64,000 nucleotides of DNA from Chitinophaga pinensis (GCA_945885475.1 CAMCYR010000003.1:1-64000); one strand, 5' to 3'. Shown: positions 27,830-39,669, numbered from the stretch's first letter. Notes: generated by a model from the sequence alone, not told the origin. Numbers and translations: made by a program.

Positions 27830-30571
27830 TTATTTAGTTACTAATTGTCTTGATACAATTGCATCAATTATATTCTGTTGTTGTTCTGCATGTGATTTCG
27901 AAAAACCGGTCGCCGGACTGGCATTTTCAGCTCTTCCAACATATTTCAATGTCACTCCTTTTGTTTCTATATTTTTGCCAAAGAAACGCATGACATGTGC
28001 CCAAGCGCCCATGTTTTCAGGCTCTTCTTGTGCCCATACAAAATCTGATGCTCCTTTATACTTTTCAATGATTGCACCTAATTGTTTTGCAGGAAAAGGA
28101 TATAATTGTTCCATCCGAACAATTGCAACATCGCTTGCATCCGCTTTTTCTTTTCCTTCAATCAGATCATAGTAAATTTTACCGGAACAGAAAACTACTT
28201 TTTTAACAGACTTCACAACTGCAGTAGTATCATCGATCACTTCCTGAAATCCACCTGTCGTAAAATCTTTCACAGATGAAACACAAGTAGGATAGCGTAA
28301 TAATTTTTTAGGAGTGAAACAGATCAATGGTTTTCTGAAATCACGTTTAATCTGTCTGCGTATAACATGAAATTGATTTGCCGGTGTTGTACAATTAACA
28401 ATTTGCATATTATTGCCGGCACACTGTTGTAAAAAGCGCTCCAAACGGGCACTTGAATGTTCCGGACCCATTCCCTCATAACCATGTGGCAATAACATTA
28501 CCAAACCATTCATTCTTCTCCATTTCGCTTCCGCGGAAGTAATAAACTGATCAATAATGATTTGCGCACCATTGAAGAAATCACCAAATTGTGCTTCCCA
28601 GATCGTTAAGGCATTTGGTGTAGACATTGCGTAACCAAACTCATAACCTAATACACCGTATTCAGAAAGCAACGAGTTGTAAATCGTTAATTTCCCTTTC
28701 GCTCCGAAATTATTTAATGGAGTATATTCTTCTTCAGAGTCCTCTACTTTCACTATTGCATGACGGTGAGAGAATGTACCTCGCTCAACATCTTGACCGC
28801 TAAAACGCACATTATGCCCATCATGCATCAAAGAAGCATATGCCAACAATTCACCCATCGCCCAGTCGTAACTATCGTTAGCAATCATTGCTGCACGATC
28901 ATCAAACAATTTCTGGATTTTATTAAAAAACTTTTTGTCTTTCGGTAATTCAACTGTCTTTCTTGCAATTTCCAAAAACGACTTTTTATCAATTCCTGTT
29001 TCAGGAGACTTATCAAACGCATGCGCATCTGCCATCTTCAAACCCTTCCATTGACCTTCAAGGAAAGAAGTGACCTTCGCCTTTTCAGTTTGTTTTGCTT
29101 CGTCTAATTTTTCCTGCAAAAGATTTTTGAAATTCGTTTCCATTTCCTTTGCAAGATCCGCTGAAATTGAACCTTCCGATAACAGTTGTTTCGAATAAAT
29201 TTCTCTTGGATTCGGATGCGTAGCAATTGCCTTGTATAAAAGAGGTTGTGTGAAACGAGGCTCATCACCTTCATTGTGACCATATTTACGGTAACATAGT
29301 ACATCAATAAAAACATCACGGTGGAAAGTCTGACGGAATTCCATTGCCATCTGACAAACATAGACCAATGCTTCCACATCATCCCCGTTTACGTGAAAGA
29401 CAGGTGATAGAACTGTTTTTGCAACATCCGTACAATATGTACTTGAGCGTGCATCTAAATAATTGGTCGTAAAACCAACCTGATTATTAATTACCAAATG
29501 AATTGTTCCTCCGGTTTTATAACCTTCCAACTGACTCATTTGTAAAACCTCGTAAACAATACCTTGTCCTGCTAAAGCTGCGTCACCATGAATTAAAATC
29601 GGGCAAACCTTTTTCAAATCTCCTCCATGTAAATTATCGATCTTAGCACGTGCAATACCTTCAACAACCGGATCAACCGCCTCTAAGTGGGAAGGATTCG
29701 GAGTCAAGCTCAAATGAACTTGCTTTCCGTTGTTTGATTTCTGATCACTTGAATAACCCATGTGATATTTCACATCACCATCAAAAACAGAATCTTCAGA
29801 AGGGCGACCTTCGAATTCTGTAAAAATATCATTATATGTTTTGTTGAGGATATTCGCTAATACATTCAAGCGACCGCGATGCGCCATTCCAATAACAAAA
29901 TCCTCGATTCCCAGATCAGCACCTTTTTCACACACAGCATCTAAAGCGGGAATAGCTGTTTCTGCACCTTCCAATGAAAAACGTTTTTGACCAACAAATT
30001 TAGTATGCAGAAAATTTTCAAATACAACCGCCTGGTTCAATTTATTCAGGATCACTTTCTTTTCATCGAGTGAAAACGTGGGCGTATTCTTACTGCCTTC
30101 CATTTTATCCTGAAGCCATTTGATGATTTCGGGAGTACGGATGTACATGTATTCGGCACCAATCGACTGGCAATATGTTTGAGTTAAATGTGCGACAATG
30201 TCTTTTAGTTTGGAAGCACCGATTCCCAATTGTGATCCCGCCTGAAACACAGTTTCAAGATCCGCCTGACCCAATCCGAAATTTTCAATATCAAGTGTAG
30301 GAGCATATTTTCTGCGTTCACGCACCGGATTTGTTTGAGTGAACAAATGTCCGCGGGAACGATACGCATTGATCAAACTAATAACATCAAATTCTTTTCT
30401 AACGTTTTGAGGAATCTCACCAGCATCTTCATAATTTTTGCGAGCAAACTCGAAGCCGGCAAAAAATTGTCGCCAATCCGATTCAACCGAATTCGCATCC
30501 TTCAAATATTGCTGGAACAATTCTTCAATTGCTACAACATCTCCGTTACCTAAAAATGAAAACTTATCCAT
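27830..30571 (-). CDS. sucA: 2-oxoglutarate dehydrogenase E1
   Basis: [53 protein letters not shown]. Confidence 0.97.
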   Translation of the reverse strand: MDKFSFLGNGDVVAIEELFQQYLKDANSVESDWRQFFAGFEFARKNYEDAGEIPQNVRKEFDVISLINAYRSRGHLFTQTNPVRERRKYAPTLDIENFGLGQADLETVFQAGSQLGIGASKLKDIVAHLTQTYCQSIGAEYMYIRTPEIIKWLQDKMEGSKNTPTFSLDEKKVILNKLNQAVVFENFLHTKFVGQKRFSLEGAETAIPALDAVCEKGADLGIEDFVIGMAHRGRLNVLANILNKTYNDIFTEFEGRPSEDSVFDGDVKYHMGYSSDQKSNNGKQVHLSLTPNPSHLEAVDPVVEGIARAKIDNLHGGDLKKVCPILIHGDAALAGQGIVYEVLQMSQLEGYKTGGTIHLVINNQVGFTTNYLDARSSTYCTDVAKTVLSPVFHVNGDDVEALVYVCQMAMEFRQTFHRDVFIDVLCYRKYGHNEGDEPRFTQPLLYKAIATHPNPREIYSKQLLSEGSISADLAKEMETNFKNLLQEKLDEAKQTEKAKVTSFLEGQWKGLKMADAHAFDKSPETGIDKKSFLEIARKTVELPKDKKFFNKIQKLFDDRAAMIANDSYDWAMGELLAYASLMHDGHNVRFSGQDVERGTFSHRHAIVKVEDSEEEYTPLNNFGAKGKLTIYNSLLSEYGVLGYEFGYAMSTPNALTIWEAQFGDFFNGAQIIIDQFITSAEAKWRRMNGLVMLLPHGYEGMGPEHSSARLERFLQQCAGNNMQIVNCTTPANQFHVIRRQIKRDFRKPLICFTPKKLLRYPTCVSSVKDFTTGGFQEVIDDTTAVVKSVKKVVFCSGKIYYDLIEGKEKADASDVAIVRMEQLYPFPAKQLGAIIEKYKGASDFVWAQEEPENMGAWAHVMRFFGKNIETKGVTLKYVGRAENASPATGFSKSHAEQQQNIIDAIVSRQLVTK

Positions 30572-30665
30572 AAAGCTGTATGTTTCTCGTTTAAGACCTC
30601 AAATTTAAGGTTTTTAGACGAAAAAGGGAAAGAATTAGGGTCTTTTCTGAAAACGGCCAAAAAGC

Positions 30666-31025
30666 CTATTTCTGATGGGATTTATACTGATTTCTGATCA
30701 CTACCTTTTGTAATTCACGTTTTATAATGAGGTCGGTTACAATTACGGAGAAGGGTTCCGTACCGTTCTCACGAACCGCCTTGCTGACTTGCTCATCACT
30801 CAGATCGATACGGTATAATATGCCCATAAATTTCGACTGGTTCGTTTCGATCAATTTTTTTATTAGCGGCTCTACCTGATCGAAAAGTTCTTCATAGGCA
30901 TTGTATGCATTACCAGAAAATTTAACCTCCATGCCAAACATATCAAAATCTTTAATGAGTTGATTGGCTGTATCTTTTATCAGATCGAGGCGATTGATGT
31001 ATTTGGAAAGATCAGTGAAGTTCAT
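30666..31025 (-). CDS. Hypothetical protein
   Basis: 119-aa ORF collinear with neighbours; no recognised domain. Confidence 0.65.
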   Translation of the reverse strand: MNFTDLSKYINRLDLIKDTANQLIKDFDMFGMEVKFSGNAYNAYEELFDQVEPLIKKLIETNQSKFMGILYRIDLSDEQVSKAVRENGTEPFSVIVTDLIIKRELQKVVIRNQYKSHQK

Positions 31026-31136
31026 TTCTGTTTACAGCATTTTAAATCCGGAAAAGGAGACGCTTTGAGTACTATTTTTCATGCGATTTAAATACGAGGA
31101 GAGATAACTATTATCCCGGAATCAGATATCCGCCCA

Positions 31137-31460
31137 TCACTTCTTTCTTACATTCTCTATCCTCAACCTTTCAACTATTCGGTCATTGATAATGTGTTCC
31201 TGAATAATTTCATCCACATCACTTAATTCGACTCCCACATAAAAAACACCTTCAGGATATACCACAAGTGTTTGTCCGAAATCACAAATATCCAAACAAC
31301 CAGATTTTTGTGCTCGCAGTTTTATTGGAAGATTTAGTTCTTTTAATTTCTTTTTGAATGCGTCAACAATTTCCATTCCATGAACTTCTCCACAACTTTT
31401 ACGTTGCGCACCTGCAGCTCTTTGATTCGTGCAAATAAATATATGTTTGTCGTAGATCAT
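31137..31460 (-). CDS. Thioredoxin-like (2Fe-2S) ferredoxin domain protein
   Basis: HIFICTNQR...KSCGEVHG...KSGCLDICDFGQTLVVYPEGVFYVGV. Confidence 0.9.
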   Translation of the reverse strand: MIYDKHIFICTNQRAAGAQRKSCGEVHGMEIVDAFKKKLKELNLPIKLRAQKSGCLDICDFGQTLVVYPEGVFYVGVELSDVDEIIQEHIINDRIVERLRIENVRKK

Positions 31461-31461
31461 C

Positions 31462-32442
31462 TTACACTTCCCTCACCATTAAGCTATCAGAAAATCTAAT
31501 CAGCAATTGTTTTTTTGATTCATCAACAGGAATATCTTTTAAGAAAGTAATTGCCAGGTCATAATGTTTTTTCATTTCATTACGCGCTAACTCTTTTACA
31601 TTTAAAAAATTATAAATAGTAGTCACGGCTTCCACTTTTTCCTTTGCATCAAATTGCGGCGCATTGATCCACTGATGCAATTCTTCTTTCATATAACGGT
31701 TACCATCTGCTAATTCTATGGCCTTTAAGAGCAGGTACGTTTTTTTATTCGCGATGATATCTCCTCCTTTTTGTTTGCCGAATTTTGTCGCATCCGCGTA
31801 TACATCCAGAATATCATCTTGCAATTGAAAAGCGATTCCAATATGTTTTCCAAATTCATATAGTCGTTTTGCGTCCTCTTCTTTTGCACCACCAATAACA
31901 GCTCCAATCTTTAATGCACCGGCCAATAAAACAGCCGTTTTCAATTCGATCATTTTTATGTATTGCTGAATGGAAACTTTATACATTGACTCATAATTCA
32001 TATCGTATTGCTGACCTTCGCATACTTTTACTGCTGTATCACTAAAAATATCGAGCAAAGCAGGCAGCATTGTTTTATCGGCAAGACACAGTTCTTGATA
32101 CGCACGAACCATCATCGCATCACCACTTAAAATTGCAATATTATCGTTCCATTTTTCATGAACAGTTTGCTGATTTCTCCGCAATGGAGCGTTGTCCATC
32201 AAATCATCATGTACTAAAGTGAAATTATGAAACAATTCAATTGCTAAAGCAGGATGGATCACTTTTTCAACATCACCGTCAAAAAAATCGCAAGCCATAA
32301 ATACTAAAACCGGTCTCAGTCGTTTTCCTCCCAAGGACATAATATACGAAATAGGTTCATATAATTCCTTGGGATTGGCGCCATAATTCTTATTCTTTAA
32401 AGCCTCCTCTATCTGTTTCTGATATGTTATTATTGTATCCAA
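31462..32442 (-). CDS. Polyprenyl (isoprenyl) diphosphate synthase
   Basis: GGKRLRPVLV, LVHDDLMD, FQLQDDILD motifs. Confidence 0.95.
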   Translation of the reverse strand: MDTIITYQKQIEEALKNKNYGANPKELYEPISYIMSLGGKRLRPVLVFMACDFFDGDVEKVIHPALAIELFHNFTLVHDDLMDNAPLRRNQQTVHEKWNDNIAILSGDAMMVRAYQELCLADKTMLPALLDIFSDTAVKVCEGQQYDMNYESMYKVSIQQYIKMIELKTAVLLAGALKIGAVIGGAKEEDAKRLYEFGKHIGIAFQLQDDILDVYADATKFGKQKGGDIIANKKTYLLLKAIELADGNRYMKEELHQWINAPQFDAKEKVEAVTTIYNFLNVKELARNEMKKHYDLAITFLKDIPVDESKKQLLIRFSDSLMVREV

Positions 32443-32461
32443 TTCTATAATTTTTTTTCAA

Positions 32462-33325
32462 TTATTGCTCTGCTAATTTCATTAAATAAGTTCCATAACC
32501 GCTTTTCAACAAAGGTTCTGCAATTTTTTTCAATTGCTCTTTGTTGATATACCCCATTCGATAAGCAACTTCTTCGATACAGCCAATTCTTAATCCTTGA
32601 CGTTCTTCTATCACCTGAACAAATTGTCCGGCTTGTGACAATGATGCAAAAGTGCCCGTATCCAACCAAGCGGTTCCTCGATCTAAGATTCCTACTTTTA
32701 ATTTTCCGGATTGCAAATAATATTTATTTACATCGGTGATCTCATACTCACCTCTGGCACTTGGCTTCAATTTTTTAGCAACTTCTACTACGCTATTATC
32801 ATAAAAATACAATCCGGGTACAGCATAATTTGATTTTGGTTTTAGGGGTTTCTCTTCGATAGAAATAGCATTACCCTCTAAATCAAACTCGACAACACCA
32901 TAGCGTTCAGGATCAGAAACGTGATATGCAAAAACCACACCTCCTTCAGGGTCCTGATGCTTTTGCAATAACCTTCCTAAGCCCGCACCATAAAAAATAT
33001 TATCTCCTAATACCAATGCGACTTTATCCTTTCCGATAAATTTTTCACCAATTACAAACGCTTGTGCTAGTCCGTTCGGAACTTCCTGAACAGCATAACT
33101 GAATTTACATCCGAGATTAGCACCATCACCCAGCAATCTTTCAAACTGAGGAAGATCATGAGGAGTAGAAATGATCAGTACTTCAGAAATTCCCGCCATC
33201 ATCAAAACAGAAAGCGGATAATAAATCATCGGCTTGTCATAAACAGGCATTAATTGTTTACTGACAGCAAGTGTCAATGGATGCAAGCGTGTTCCGGAAC
33301 CTCCGGCTAAAATTATCCCTTTCAT
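32462..33325 (-). CDS. rfbA: Glucose-1-phosphate thymidylyltransferase
   Basis: [39 protein letters not shown]. Confidence 0.96.
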   Translation of the reverse strand: MKGIILAGGSGTRLHPLTLAVSKQLMPVYDKPMIYYPLSVLMMAGISEVLIISTPHDLPQFERLLGDGANLGCKFSYAVQEVPNGLAQAFVIGEKFIGKDKVALVLGDNIFYGAGLGRLLQKHQDPEGGVVFAYHVSDPERYGVVEFDLEGNAISIEEKPLKPKSNYAVPGLYFYDNSVVEVAKKLKPSARGEYEITDVNKYYLQSGKLKVGILDRGTAWLDTGTFASLSQAGQFVQVIEERQGLRIGCIEEVAYRMGYINKEQLKKIAEPLLKSGYGTYLMKLAEQ

Positions 33326-33363
33326 CTTAAATTACTTTTAGCAATAAGTATACTGTTTAAAAA

Positions 33364-35793
33364 TTATTTCTTTTTTTCAATTTTCAATTCATCGAGATTA
33401 ATATCTTCGTCCTCATCATATACCTCAATTAAAGGATCTTGCAAAAAAGCTTTGTTTGTAATTCGTTTTTCTAAACTCAATAAAAAACAAGGCAGCAAAA
33501 TCAAGTTGGAGCAATATGCAATTAACAATGTAATTGAAATCAAAATCCCCAAAGCTGCTGTTCCGCCAAAACTGGATGCGGAAAATATTCCAAAACCACA
33601 GAATAAAATAATTGCAGTATAGATCATACTAACGCCGGTTTCTTTTATGGTAAGCGAAACGGCTTTGGAAATACTGGAAGGAGAACTTTTCATCTCCTGA
33701 CGGTATTTAGTAAGGAAATACAATGTGCCATCGGATGCAATTCCAAATGCAATACTATAAACCAAAATAGTACTTGGCTTAATGTATATATGAAAGAAGC
33801 CCATTATTCCCGCAGTGATCAAGAGGGGAATTAAACTCGGCACAACGGAAATAAAAATCATCCGCGGCGACATAAATAAAGTATATAAAACGATTGCAAT
33901 CAGCAATACAGCGAGTAAAACACTTTCGAGAAGATTCTTAACCAAGAATTTATTTCCATGTAAAAAGATCATACTGTTTCCTGTAATCGAAACCTTGTAA
34001 TTTTTATAGGAAGGAAGCCATTCGCTTTTTTCGTAATCAAAATTAAAAATACTATCGATCCTTGGTTTTAAGCGCTCCAGCAACTTCCCGAGTTCAATTG
34101 ATCCGATGTCCTTCATCTGCACACTCACTCGTGTAAACTGTTTGGTACTATCAATAAAAGCGGCAAACTGTCCGGATTTATTTTCAGCATCAGACTTTGC
34201 ATAATCGGCAAGTTTTTGAAGATCCATAGCTCCCGGCAAACGGTATTCTTTTTTGTTTCCATCATTAAAAGCCTGATTAAAAAACTTAATTCCTTCCACG
34301 ACAGATACAGCCTTCGAAAAAACGGTGTCTTGCAAAAATAATTTCTGAAGCTTATTTATTTTATATAAGGTTCTGCCGCCATCGGCAAATACACCATTCG
34401 GTTTCTTTGTATCTATGGAAATTTCAAATGGCAAAACACCATTGTAATTCTTTTCGAAGTAACGCATATCCACAAGTATCGGATCGTTCTTCGGTAAGTC
34501 ATCTACAATATATCCCAGTGGTAATACTTTTGTTGTACCGTAAATTGAAATAGCAACAATTACAATTACAACAACATAAATGCGGGTGCGGTAATGGTGT
34601 ACCCAATAATCTATCTGTTGTAAAATTTTTGAGATTATTTTACTTTGTAAATGTTTAATATGCTTTACGGAAGGCGATGGCAGAAAACTGAATACGATAG
34701 GAATCAGCATCAGAGACACAACATAGGTTAACATCACACTCAAGGAAGAGATCAATCCGAATTCAAATAAAACCTGACTATCTGTAGAGCAAAAAACAGC
34801 AAAACCAATTGCAGTCGTAATATTCGCCATAAACAAGGAAATGCCTACTTTTTCGATTGAACGAGAGAGTGCGCGCATTTTATTTCCATGCAGCTTGTAT
34901 TCTGTATGATATTTATTCAGCAATAAAATACAGTTAGGTACTCCAATAACAATCAACAAAGGAGGAATCAATCCGGTAAGGACAGAAACATGATATCCGA
35001 ATAAAACGAGAATCCCGACAGACCAAATTACACCGACAAATACAACTATTAGTGAAAATACAACGGGCAAAAATGATCTAAAAAACAACATTAAAATAAC
35101 AGCAGTGACGATCAACGCCAAAATCATGAACAAAACTGTTTCACGCTGAATCATTCTCGCTACTGCTGTCCGTATATAAGGCATTCCTGAGTAACGAACC
35201 TGAATACCAGAAGCTGCAACAAATTTATCAACTTCGGCTTTTATCGAATCAACAATTATTAGACGGTTTTTTGTATTCAACAATTTATTATCGAATGTGA
35301 TCGCCATCAAAGTAGTTTTAGCAGTATCATTATAAATAATACCTTTATAAAAAGGAAGATCTTTGATGACCATTTTTATACTGTCAACATCTTCCTGCGT
35401 TTTAGGTCTTCTGGAAACTATAGGGATATTTTGAAACTTCTGTAAGCTGTCATTCTTAACAAGTGTTTGAAGTCTTGCAACAGACAAAACAGCTTTCACG
35501 CCCATAACATTCTTCATTCTATCGCCCAGATCTGCCCACGCATTAAAATTTTTAACCGTATACAATGAGCTATCAGAAATTCCGAGTACCATCACCGCAC
35601 CATCCTGTCCGAAACGTTTTTTGAATTTTTTATATTCCATTGCCGTTGTATCATGCTCCGGCAATAGGTTGGGTGCTTCGTAAGACAATTCAGCTTTCTG
35701 AGCCTCGTAAGCAAAAAATACGGTGAGTGTAGCAATTACAATTATAATTGCGATACGATTACGTAAAATAAAACGTGCGATAGATACCCACAT
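33364..35793 (-). CDS. MMPL/RND-family transporter
   Basis: ~12 TM pattern with two large periplasmic loops; IGVPNCILLLNKYHTEY, FGIASDGTLYFLTKYRQE. Confidence 0.9.
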   Translation of the reverse strand: MWVSIARFILRNRIAIIIVIATLTVFFAYEAQKAELSYEAPNLLPEHDTTAMEYKKFKKRFGQDGAVMVLGISDSSLYTVKNFNAWADLGDRMKNVMGVKAVLSVARLQTLVKNDSLQKFQNIPIVSRRPKTQEDVDSIKMVIKDLPFYKGIIYNDTAKTTLMAITFDNKLLNTKNRLIIVDSIKAEVDKFVAASGIQVRYSGMPYIRTAVARMIQRETVLFMILALIVTAVILMLFFRSFLPVVFSLIVVFVGVIWSVGILVLFGYHVSVLTGLIPPLLIVIGVPNCILLLNKYHTEYKLHGNKMRALSRSIEKVGISLFMANITTAIGFAVFCSTDSQVLFEFGLISSLSVMLTYVVSLMLIPIVFSFLPSPSVKHIKHLQSKIISKILQQIDYWVHHYRTRIYVVVIVIVAISIYGTTKVLPLGYIVDDLPKNDPILVDMRYFEKNYNGVLPFEISIDTKKPNGVFADGGRTLYKINKLQKLFLQDTVFSKAVSVVEGIKFFNQAFNDGNKKEYRLPGAMDLQKLADYAKSDAENKSGQFAAFIDSTKQFTRVSVQMKDIGSIELGKLLERLKPRIDSIFNFDYEKSEWLPSYKNYKVSITGNSMIFLHGNKFLVKNLLESVLLAVLLIAIVLYTLFMSPRMIFISVVPSLIPLLITAGIMGFFHIYIKPSTILVYSIAFGIASDGTLYFLTKYRQEMKSSPSSISKAVSLTIKETGVSMIYTAIILFCGFGIFSASSFGGTAALGILISITLLIAYCSNLILLPCFLLSLEKRITNKAFLQDPLIEVYDEDEDINLDELKIEKKK

Positions 35794-35814
35794 AATTAAA
35801 ACGATCTCCTTAAT

Positions 35815-36300
35815 TTAGTTTTCTTCCCGAAATTAATCATAATAAACGTACCCACAAAAAGAGAAATACATATCTGCATTATTTTTATGAAGATTTTTGC
35901 TAGCAAATTCGATGATGCGGTGTGTAGGATTTTAGGTGGGATGGATTGTAATTGTTGAATGATCGAACGATTTATTTTGCAACTTTACGATGATTTCTTT
36001 TTAATTGTCTAGGCTATATTTATAAGATTCGTAACCAATATAATTAAATAAAACATCTAAAATTAGCTCAACAAAAGTAAACTGAAACTAGCCGTCAATA
36101 TCAGAAGAGGTAGTTTGTTGAGAACCAACAATTGTGATATTAACAAATGTGAAGGCTTATTTTCCAGATGCATCAAGAATAGCTTCTTCAACAATATACT
36201 GAGCATATACTTGAAAGAAAATTAGTACAAGTAAAAGAGTTAAAAACAATCGGAGCAGAAAAAAAATAGTAGTTGAATAACTGAGTTTGAAATTAGAATG
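35815..36300 (-). pseudogene. Decayed CarboxypepD_reg-like / DUF5686-like secreted protein, N-terminal remnant
   Basis: Single minus-strand frame: TLLLVLIFFQVYAQYIVEEAILDASGK*AFTFVNITIVGSQQTTSSDIDG*FQFTFVELILDVLFNYIGYESYKYSLDN*KEIIVKLQNKSFDHSTITIHPT*NPTHRIIEFASKNLHKNNADMYFSFCGYVYYD*. Confidence 0.8.
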
Positions 36301-36301
36301 T

Positions 36302-37360
36302 CTACCCCATTTTTAAATCACGCTGCTCTAAAATATCTCTCAAATTTGGACGCAATCTGCTTTTATAAACAGATAAGCAATCCTCTTTCTTTCTGCCTTT
36401 ACGCAATGCGCGTTGCTCCTCAACAGGTAAAGAAGCAATGTGGACACACTCAGGCGTGCAGCAGCCATTCATTTTTTCGGCACAGGCATCACACTGAATG
36501 AATAACAAGTGACAATCATCGTTCGCGCAATTTACATGTGTATCACAGGATGCACCACACTGATGACAGTGCGCAATTACGTCAGCTGTAATGCGCTCCC
36601 CAACACGCTCATCGAACACAAAATTCTTTCCGATAAATTTCGACTCCAAGCCTTGCGCTTTAATCTGACGGACATAATCAATAACACCACCATGCAATTG
36701 ATTCACATCCTTAAAACCATGGTGTTTTAAATAAGCACTCGCCTTTTCGCATCGAACACCACCGGTACAATACATCAATATTTTTTTGTCTTTTTTATTT
36801 TTTAATTCTTCTATTACCATTGGCAATTCTTCGCGGAAGGTATCCGCATCCGGACAGATCGCTCCTGTAAATTTCCCAACTTCGCTTTCATAATGATTTC
36901 TCATATCAACAAGAATGGTCTCCGGATCCTCCATCGCCGTATTGAATTCCTTAGCAGTCAAGTGATTTCCGACATTGGTAACATCGAATGCATTATCATC
37001 TAAACCATCGGCAACAATTTTGGGACGAACCTTTATTGTCAGCTTATAAAATGACTTTCCGTCATCTTCAACCGCAATTTTAAATGGAATACCAGAAAAC
37101 AATGGATTTTGATTTAGATTGTATTTGACTATTTCCAAATTTTCTTCGGGAACGCACATTTGAGCGTTGATGCCTTCACGTGCGATATAAATACGTCCGA
37201 GTATTTTCCAATCATTCCATTGAGAAAATAAACTATCACGAAGTTCTTGTGGGTTATCAATAATTACGTAGCGGTAAAACGAAACAGTAATCCTTTTGAT
37301 GGATTCTTCCTGAATGCGTTTTTTAAGCTCCTTTTTGTTAACTCTGTTTTGCAGTAACAT
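36302..37360 (-). CDS. trhO: tRNA uridine(34) hydroxylase / rhodanese-domain protein
   Basis: DMRNHYESEVGKF, CTGGVRCEKASAYLKHHGF, Cys-rich C-terminus; start could also be 37396. Confidence 0.92.
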   Translation of the reverse strand: MLLQNRVNKKELKKRIQEESIKRITVSFYRYVIIDNPQELRDSLFSQWNDWKILGRIYIAREGINAQMCVPEENLEIVKYNLNQNPLFSGIPFKIAVEDDGKSFYKLTIKVRPKIVADGLDDNAFDVTNVGNHLTAKEFNTAMEDPETILVDMRNHYESEVGKFTGAICPDADTFREELPMVIEELKNKKDKKILMYCTGGVRCEKASAYLKHHGFKDVNQLHGGVIDYVRQIKAQGLESKFIGKNFVFDERVGERITADVIAHCHQCGASCDTHVNCANDDCHLLFIQCDACAEKMNGCCTPECVHIASLPVEEQRALRKGRKKEDCLSVYKSRLRPNLRDILEQRDLKMG

Positions 37361-37515
37361 AGTGTCGAGGGTTTTAAAATCGTTACAAAAGTACAATTTT
37401 GTTGCTTAAAAAAACATAAACATATTCAACGTTCACTTTTAAAAGGGATATTTAATTGAGAAATTATTTTGAATTTGAATTTAATTAAGGATATTTAGAC
37501 TTTAAATTTTACACC

Positions 37516-38460
37516 ATGATACAAAAGAGCGATAAAATATTAGTGATCGGATCATCCGGACAAATTGGAACTGAATTGGTTCAGAATTTAAGAGAAATAT
37601 ATGGCATCAGTAACGTTGTAGCCTCCGATGTAAAAGTTACAGAGCAGGCGAAAGAAGGCCCTTTTGAGGTTATTGATGTTATGAATGCCCAAGGATTACT
37701 GGAAGTTGTAAAACGACACAATATCAACCAGGTGTATTTATTGGCTGCCTTATTATCTGCAACTGCCGAAAAGATGCCGAAATTCGCTTGGGATCTGAAT
37801 ATGCAAGGACTCTTTAATGTCTTAGACCTTGCCAAAGAAAAAATCATTCAAAAAGTATATTGGCCAAGTTCCATTGCGGTTTTTGGCCCAAATACACCTC
37901 GCGAAAATACGCCACAATTCACCATCATGGAGCCTAGTACCGTTTACGGCATAAGTAAACAAGCAGGTGAACGCTGGTGCGAATACTATTTCAAGAAATA
38001 CGGTGTTGATGTAAGAAGCTTGAGATACCCCGGACTTATTGGCTGGAAATCTGCTCCCGGTGGAGGAACAACTGATTATGCCGTTCATATTTTTCATGAA
38101 GCCTTAAAATCAGGTAGTTACGAATGTTTTTTATCAGAAAACACTACTCTTCCAATGATGTATATGCCAGATGCGATCAAGGCAACTATCGGGATAATGG
38201 AGTCTGATTATCAAAAAGTTAAGATCCGTTCAAGCTATAATCTATCAGGGTTCAGTTTTTCTCCAAAAGAAATTGCGCTGGAGATCAAAAAATACATCCC
38301 CAATTTCAGCATTTCATACATCCCCGATTCCCGACAGCAAATTGCCGACAGCTGGCCCAAAAGCATCGATTCCAGTGAAGCAGGAATCGATTGGGGATGG
38401 AAACCGGAATACGATCTTGCAGCAATGACCAAGGATATGATAAAAAATTTGAAAAATTAA
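37516..38460 (+). CDS. NAD-dependent epimerase/dehydratase (L-threonine dehydrogenase-like)
   Basis: ILVIGSSGQIGTELV, YGISKQAGERWCEYYFKKYGVDVRSLRYPG. Confidence 0.88.
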   Translation: MIQKSDKILVIGSSGQIGTELVQNLREIYGISNVVASDVKVTEQAKEGPFEVIDVMNAQGLLEVVKRHNINQVYLLAALLSATAEKMPKFAWDLNMQGLFNVLDLAKEKIIQKVYWPSSIAVFGPNTPRENTPQFTIMEPSTVYGISKQAGERWCEYYFKKYGVDVRSLRYPGLIGWKSAPGGGTTDYAVHIFHEALKSGSYECFLSENTTLPMMYMPDAIKATIGIMESDYQKVKIRSSYNLSGFSFSPKEIALEIKKYIPNFSISYIPDSRQQIADSWPKSIDSSEAGIDWGWKPEYDLAAMTKDMIKNLKN

Positions 38461-38629
38461 TATCAATACTGTAACCAATTAATTTCATTCACCGTAAAAT
38501 TCTGTCGATAATTAAGAAAAATAGTGGATTAAAATTTGTCGATGATTTTTTTTGATTCGTCTAAAAAGTTTTGTTTTTTAAATGAATTATTCTAAATTTA
38601 GCTAGAATTTAAGAGATACTCCAAATAGA

Positions 38630-39502
38630 ATGAAAAAGGCTTTCCTCATATTACTGTTTGTTACCTTTAAGATCGCAATTGCCCAGTCGTCAGTTGGAAA
38701 AGACACAACTAATTTTACAGACCAAAACGGCAAAAAGCAAGGCAAGTGGATCATTTATAATAAAGATCTTCATAAAGTGTGTTTCAAAGACGACCAAAAA
38801 GTTGAAGAAGGTAAATTCTTAGATAGTAAGAAAACTGGTGCTTGGAAAGAATATTATTGCAATACGAATGTTAAAAGTGTGATCACATATGATAATAACC
38901 GTCCAAACGGTTACGCGAAAATGTACCACGAAAATGGAAAAATAAAAGAAGAAGGCCTCTGGAAAAACAACCGTTGGGTTGGTGACTACAAATTATATTA
39001 TGATAACGGACAGGTTCAACAAGCATTCAAATTCAATCCTACCGGAAAACGTGAAGGACAGCAGCAATACTTTCATCCTAACGGAAACGTAATGATTGAA
39101 GGAAATTGGGCTGAAGGCAAAGAAGCAGGACCACTCACCGAATATTATGAAAACGGAGATGTAAAATCAATAAAAAACTTCAATGGCGGCACACTAGATA
39201 TCTCTTCGGTTAAAACGTTCGAACCTAAAAAGCCACTTGTAAAAACGGGTCCGGATGTAAAAGTTGAAGCACCTCCTATTATTGCCGACAAAAAAGAGAA
39301 GGACAATATGGGGAAAGTATTTAACGGTGAAGGATACTGGAAATTATACAACTCAAACAAACAAGTTTCAAAAGACGGCATATTTACGAAAAGCCGCTTG
39401 ATCGATGGCAAAGTGTATACTTACAGCCCAGACGGAATTTTAAATAGAATTGCTGTTTACAAAGGCGGTAAATATGTTGGTGACGCTGTTATTGAAGAAT
39501 AA
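38630..39502 (+). CDS. Secreted YwqK/MORN-variant repeat protein
   Basis: Signal peptide; repeated YxENGxxK/YHPNGNV units. Confidence 0.85.
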   Translation: MKKAFLILLFVTFKIAIAQSSVGKDTTNFTDQNGKKQGKWIIYNKDLHKVCFKDDQKVEEGKFLDSKKTGAWKEYYCNTNVKSVITYDNNRPNGYAKMYHENGKIKEEGLWKNNRWVGDYKLYYDNGQVQQAFKFNPTGKREGQQQYFHPNGNVMIEGNWAEGKEAGPLTEYYENGDVKSIKNFNGGTLDISSVKTFEPKKPLVKTGPDVKVEAPPIIADKKEKDNMGKVFNGEGYWKLYNSNKQVSKDGIFTKSRLIDGKVYTYSPDGILNRIAVYKGGKYVGDAVIEE

Positions 39503-39535
39503 TAAAACTATATCGTAAAACATACGAAAACTTAA

Positions 39536-39543
39536 TATCTTTG
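39536..39543 (+). promoter_or_regulatory. TATCTTTG -7-like box
   Basis: Exact TAnnTTTG match directly abutting the hairpin at 39543. Confidence 0.3.
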
Positions 39544-39572
39544 GACTTATGAAAATTTCATAAGTCCTTTTT
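39543..39572 (+). terminator. Hairpin terminator after the YwqK-type gene
   Basis: GGACTTATGAAA-A-TTTCATAAGTCC followed by TTTTT. Confidence 0.75.
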
Positions 39573-39669
39573 ATTTTACTGACAGGCTGATTGATCCCGG
39601 TAACGTAATTAAAAACTATAAAATTAAAAAACGATTTCAAGCGTCCACAAAAGCGAAAAATAAGAGCGT

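Noticed and set aside
38630-39502. Possible toxin-antitoxin system (the YwqK family is often labelled an antitoxin)
   Set aside because: Single secreted repeat protein with a signal peptide and no partner toxin; the label is an annotation convention.
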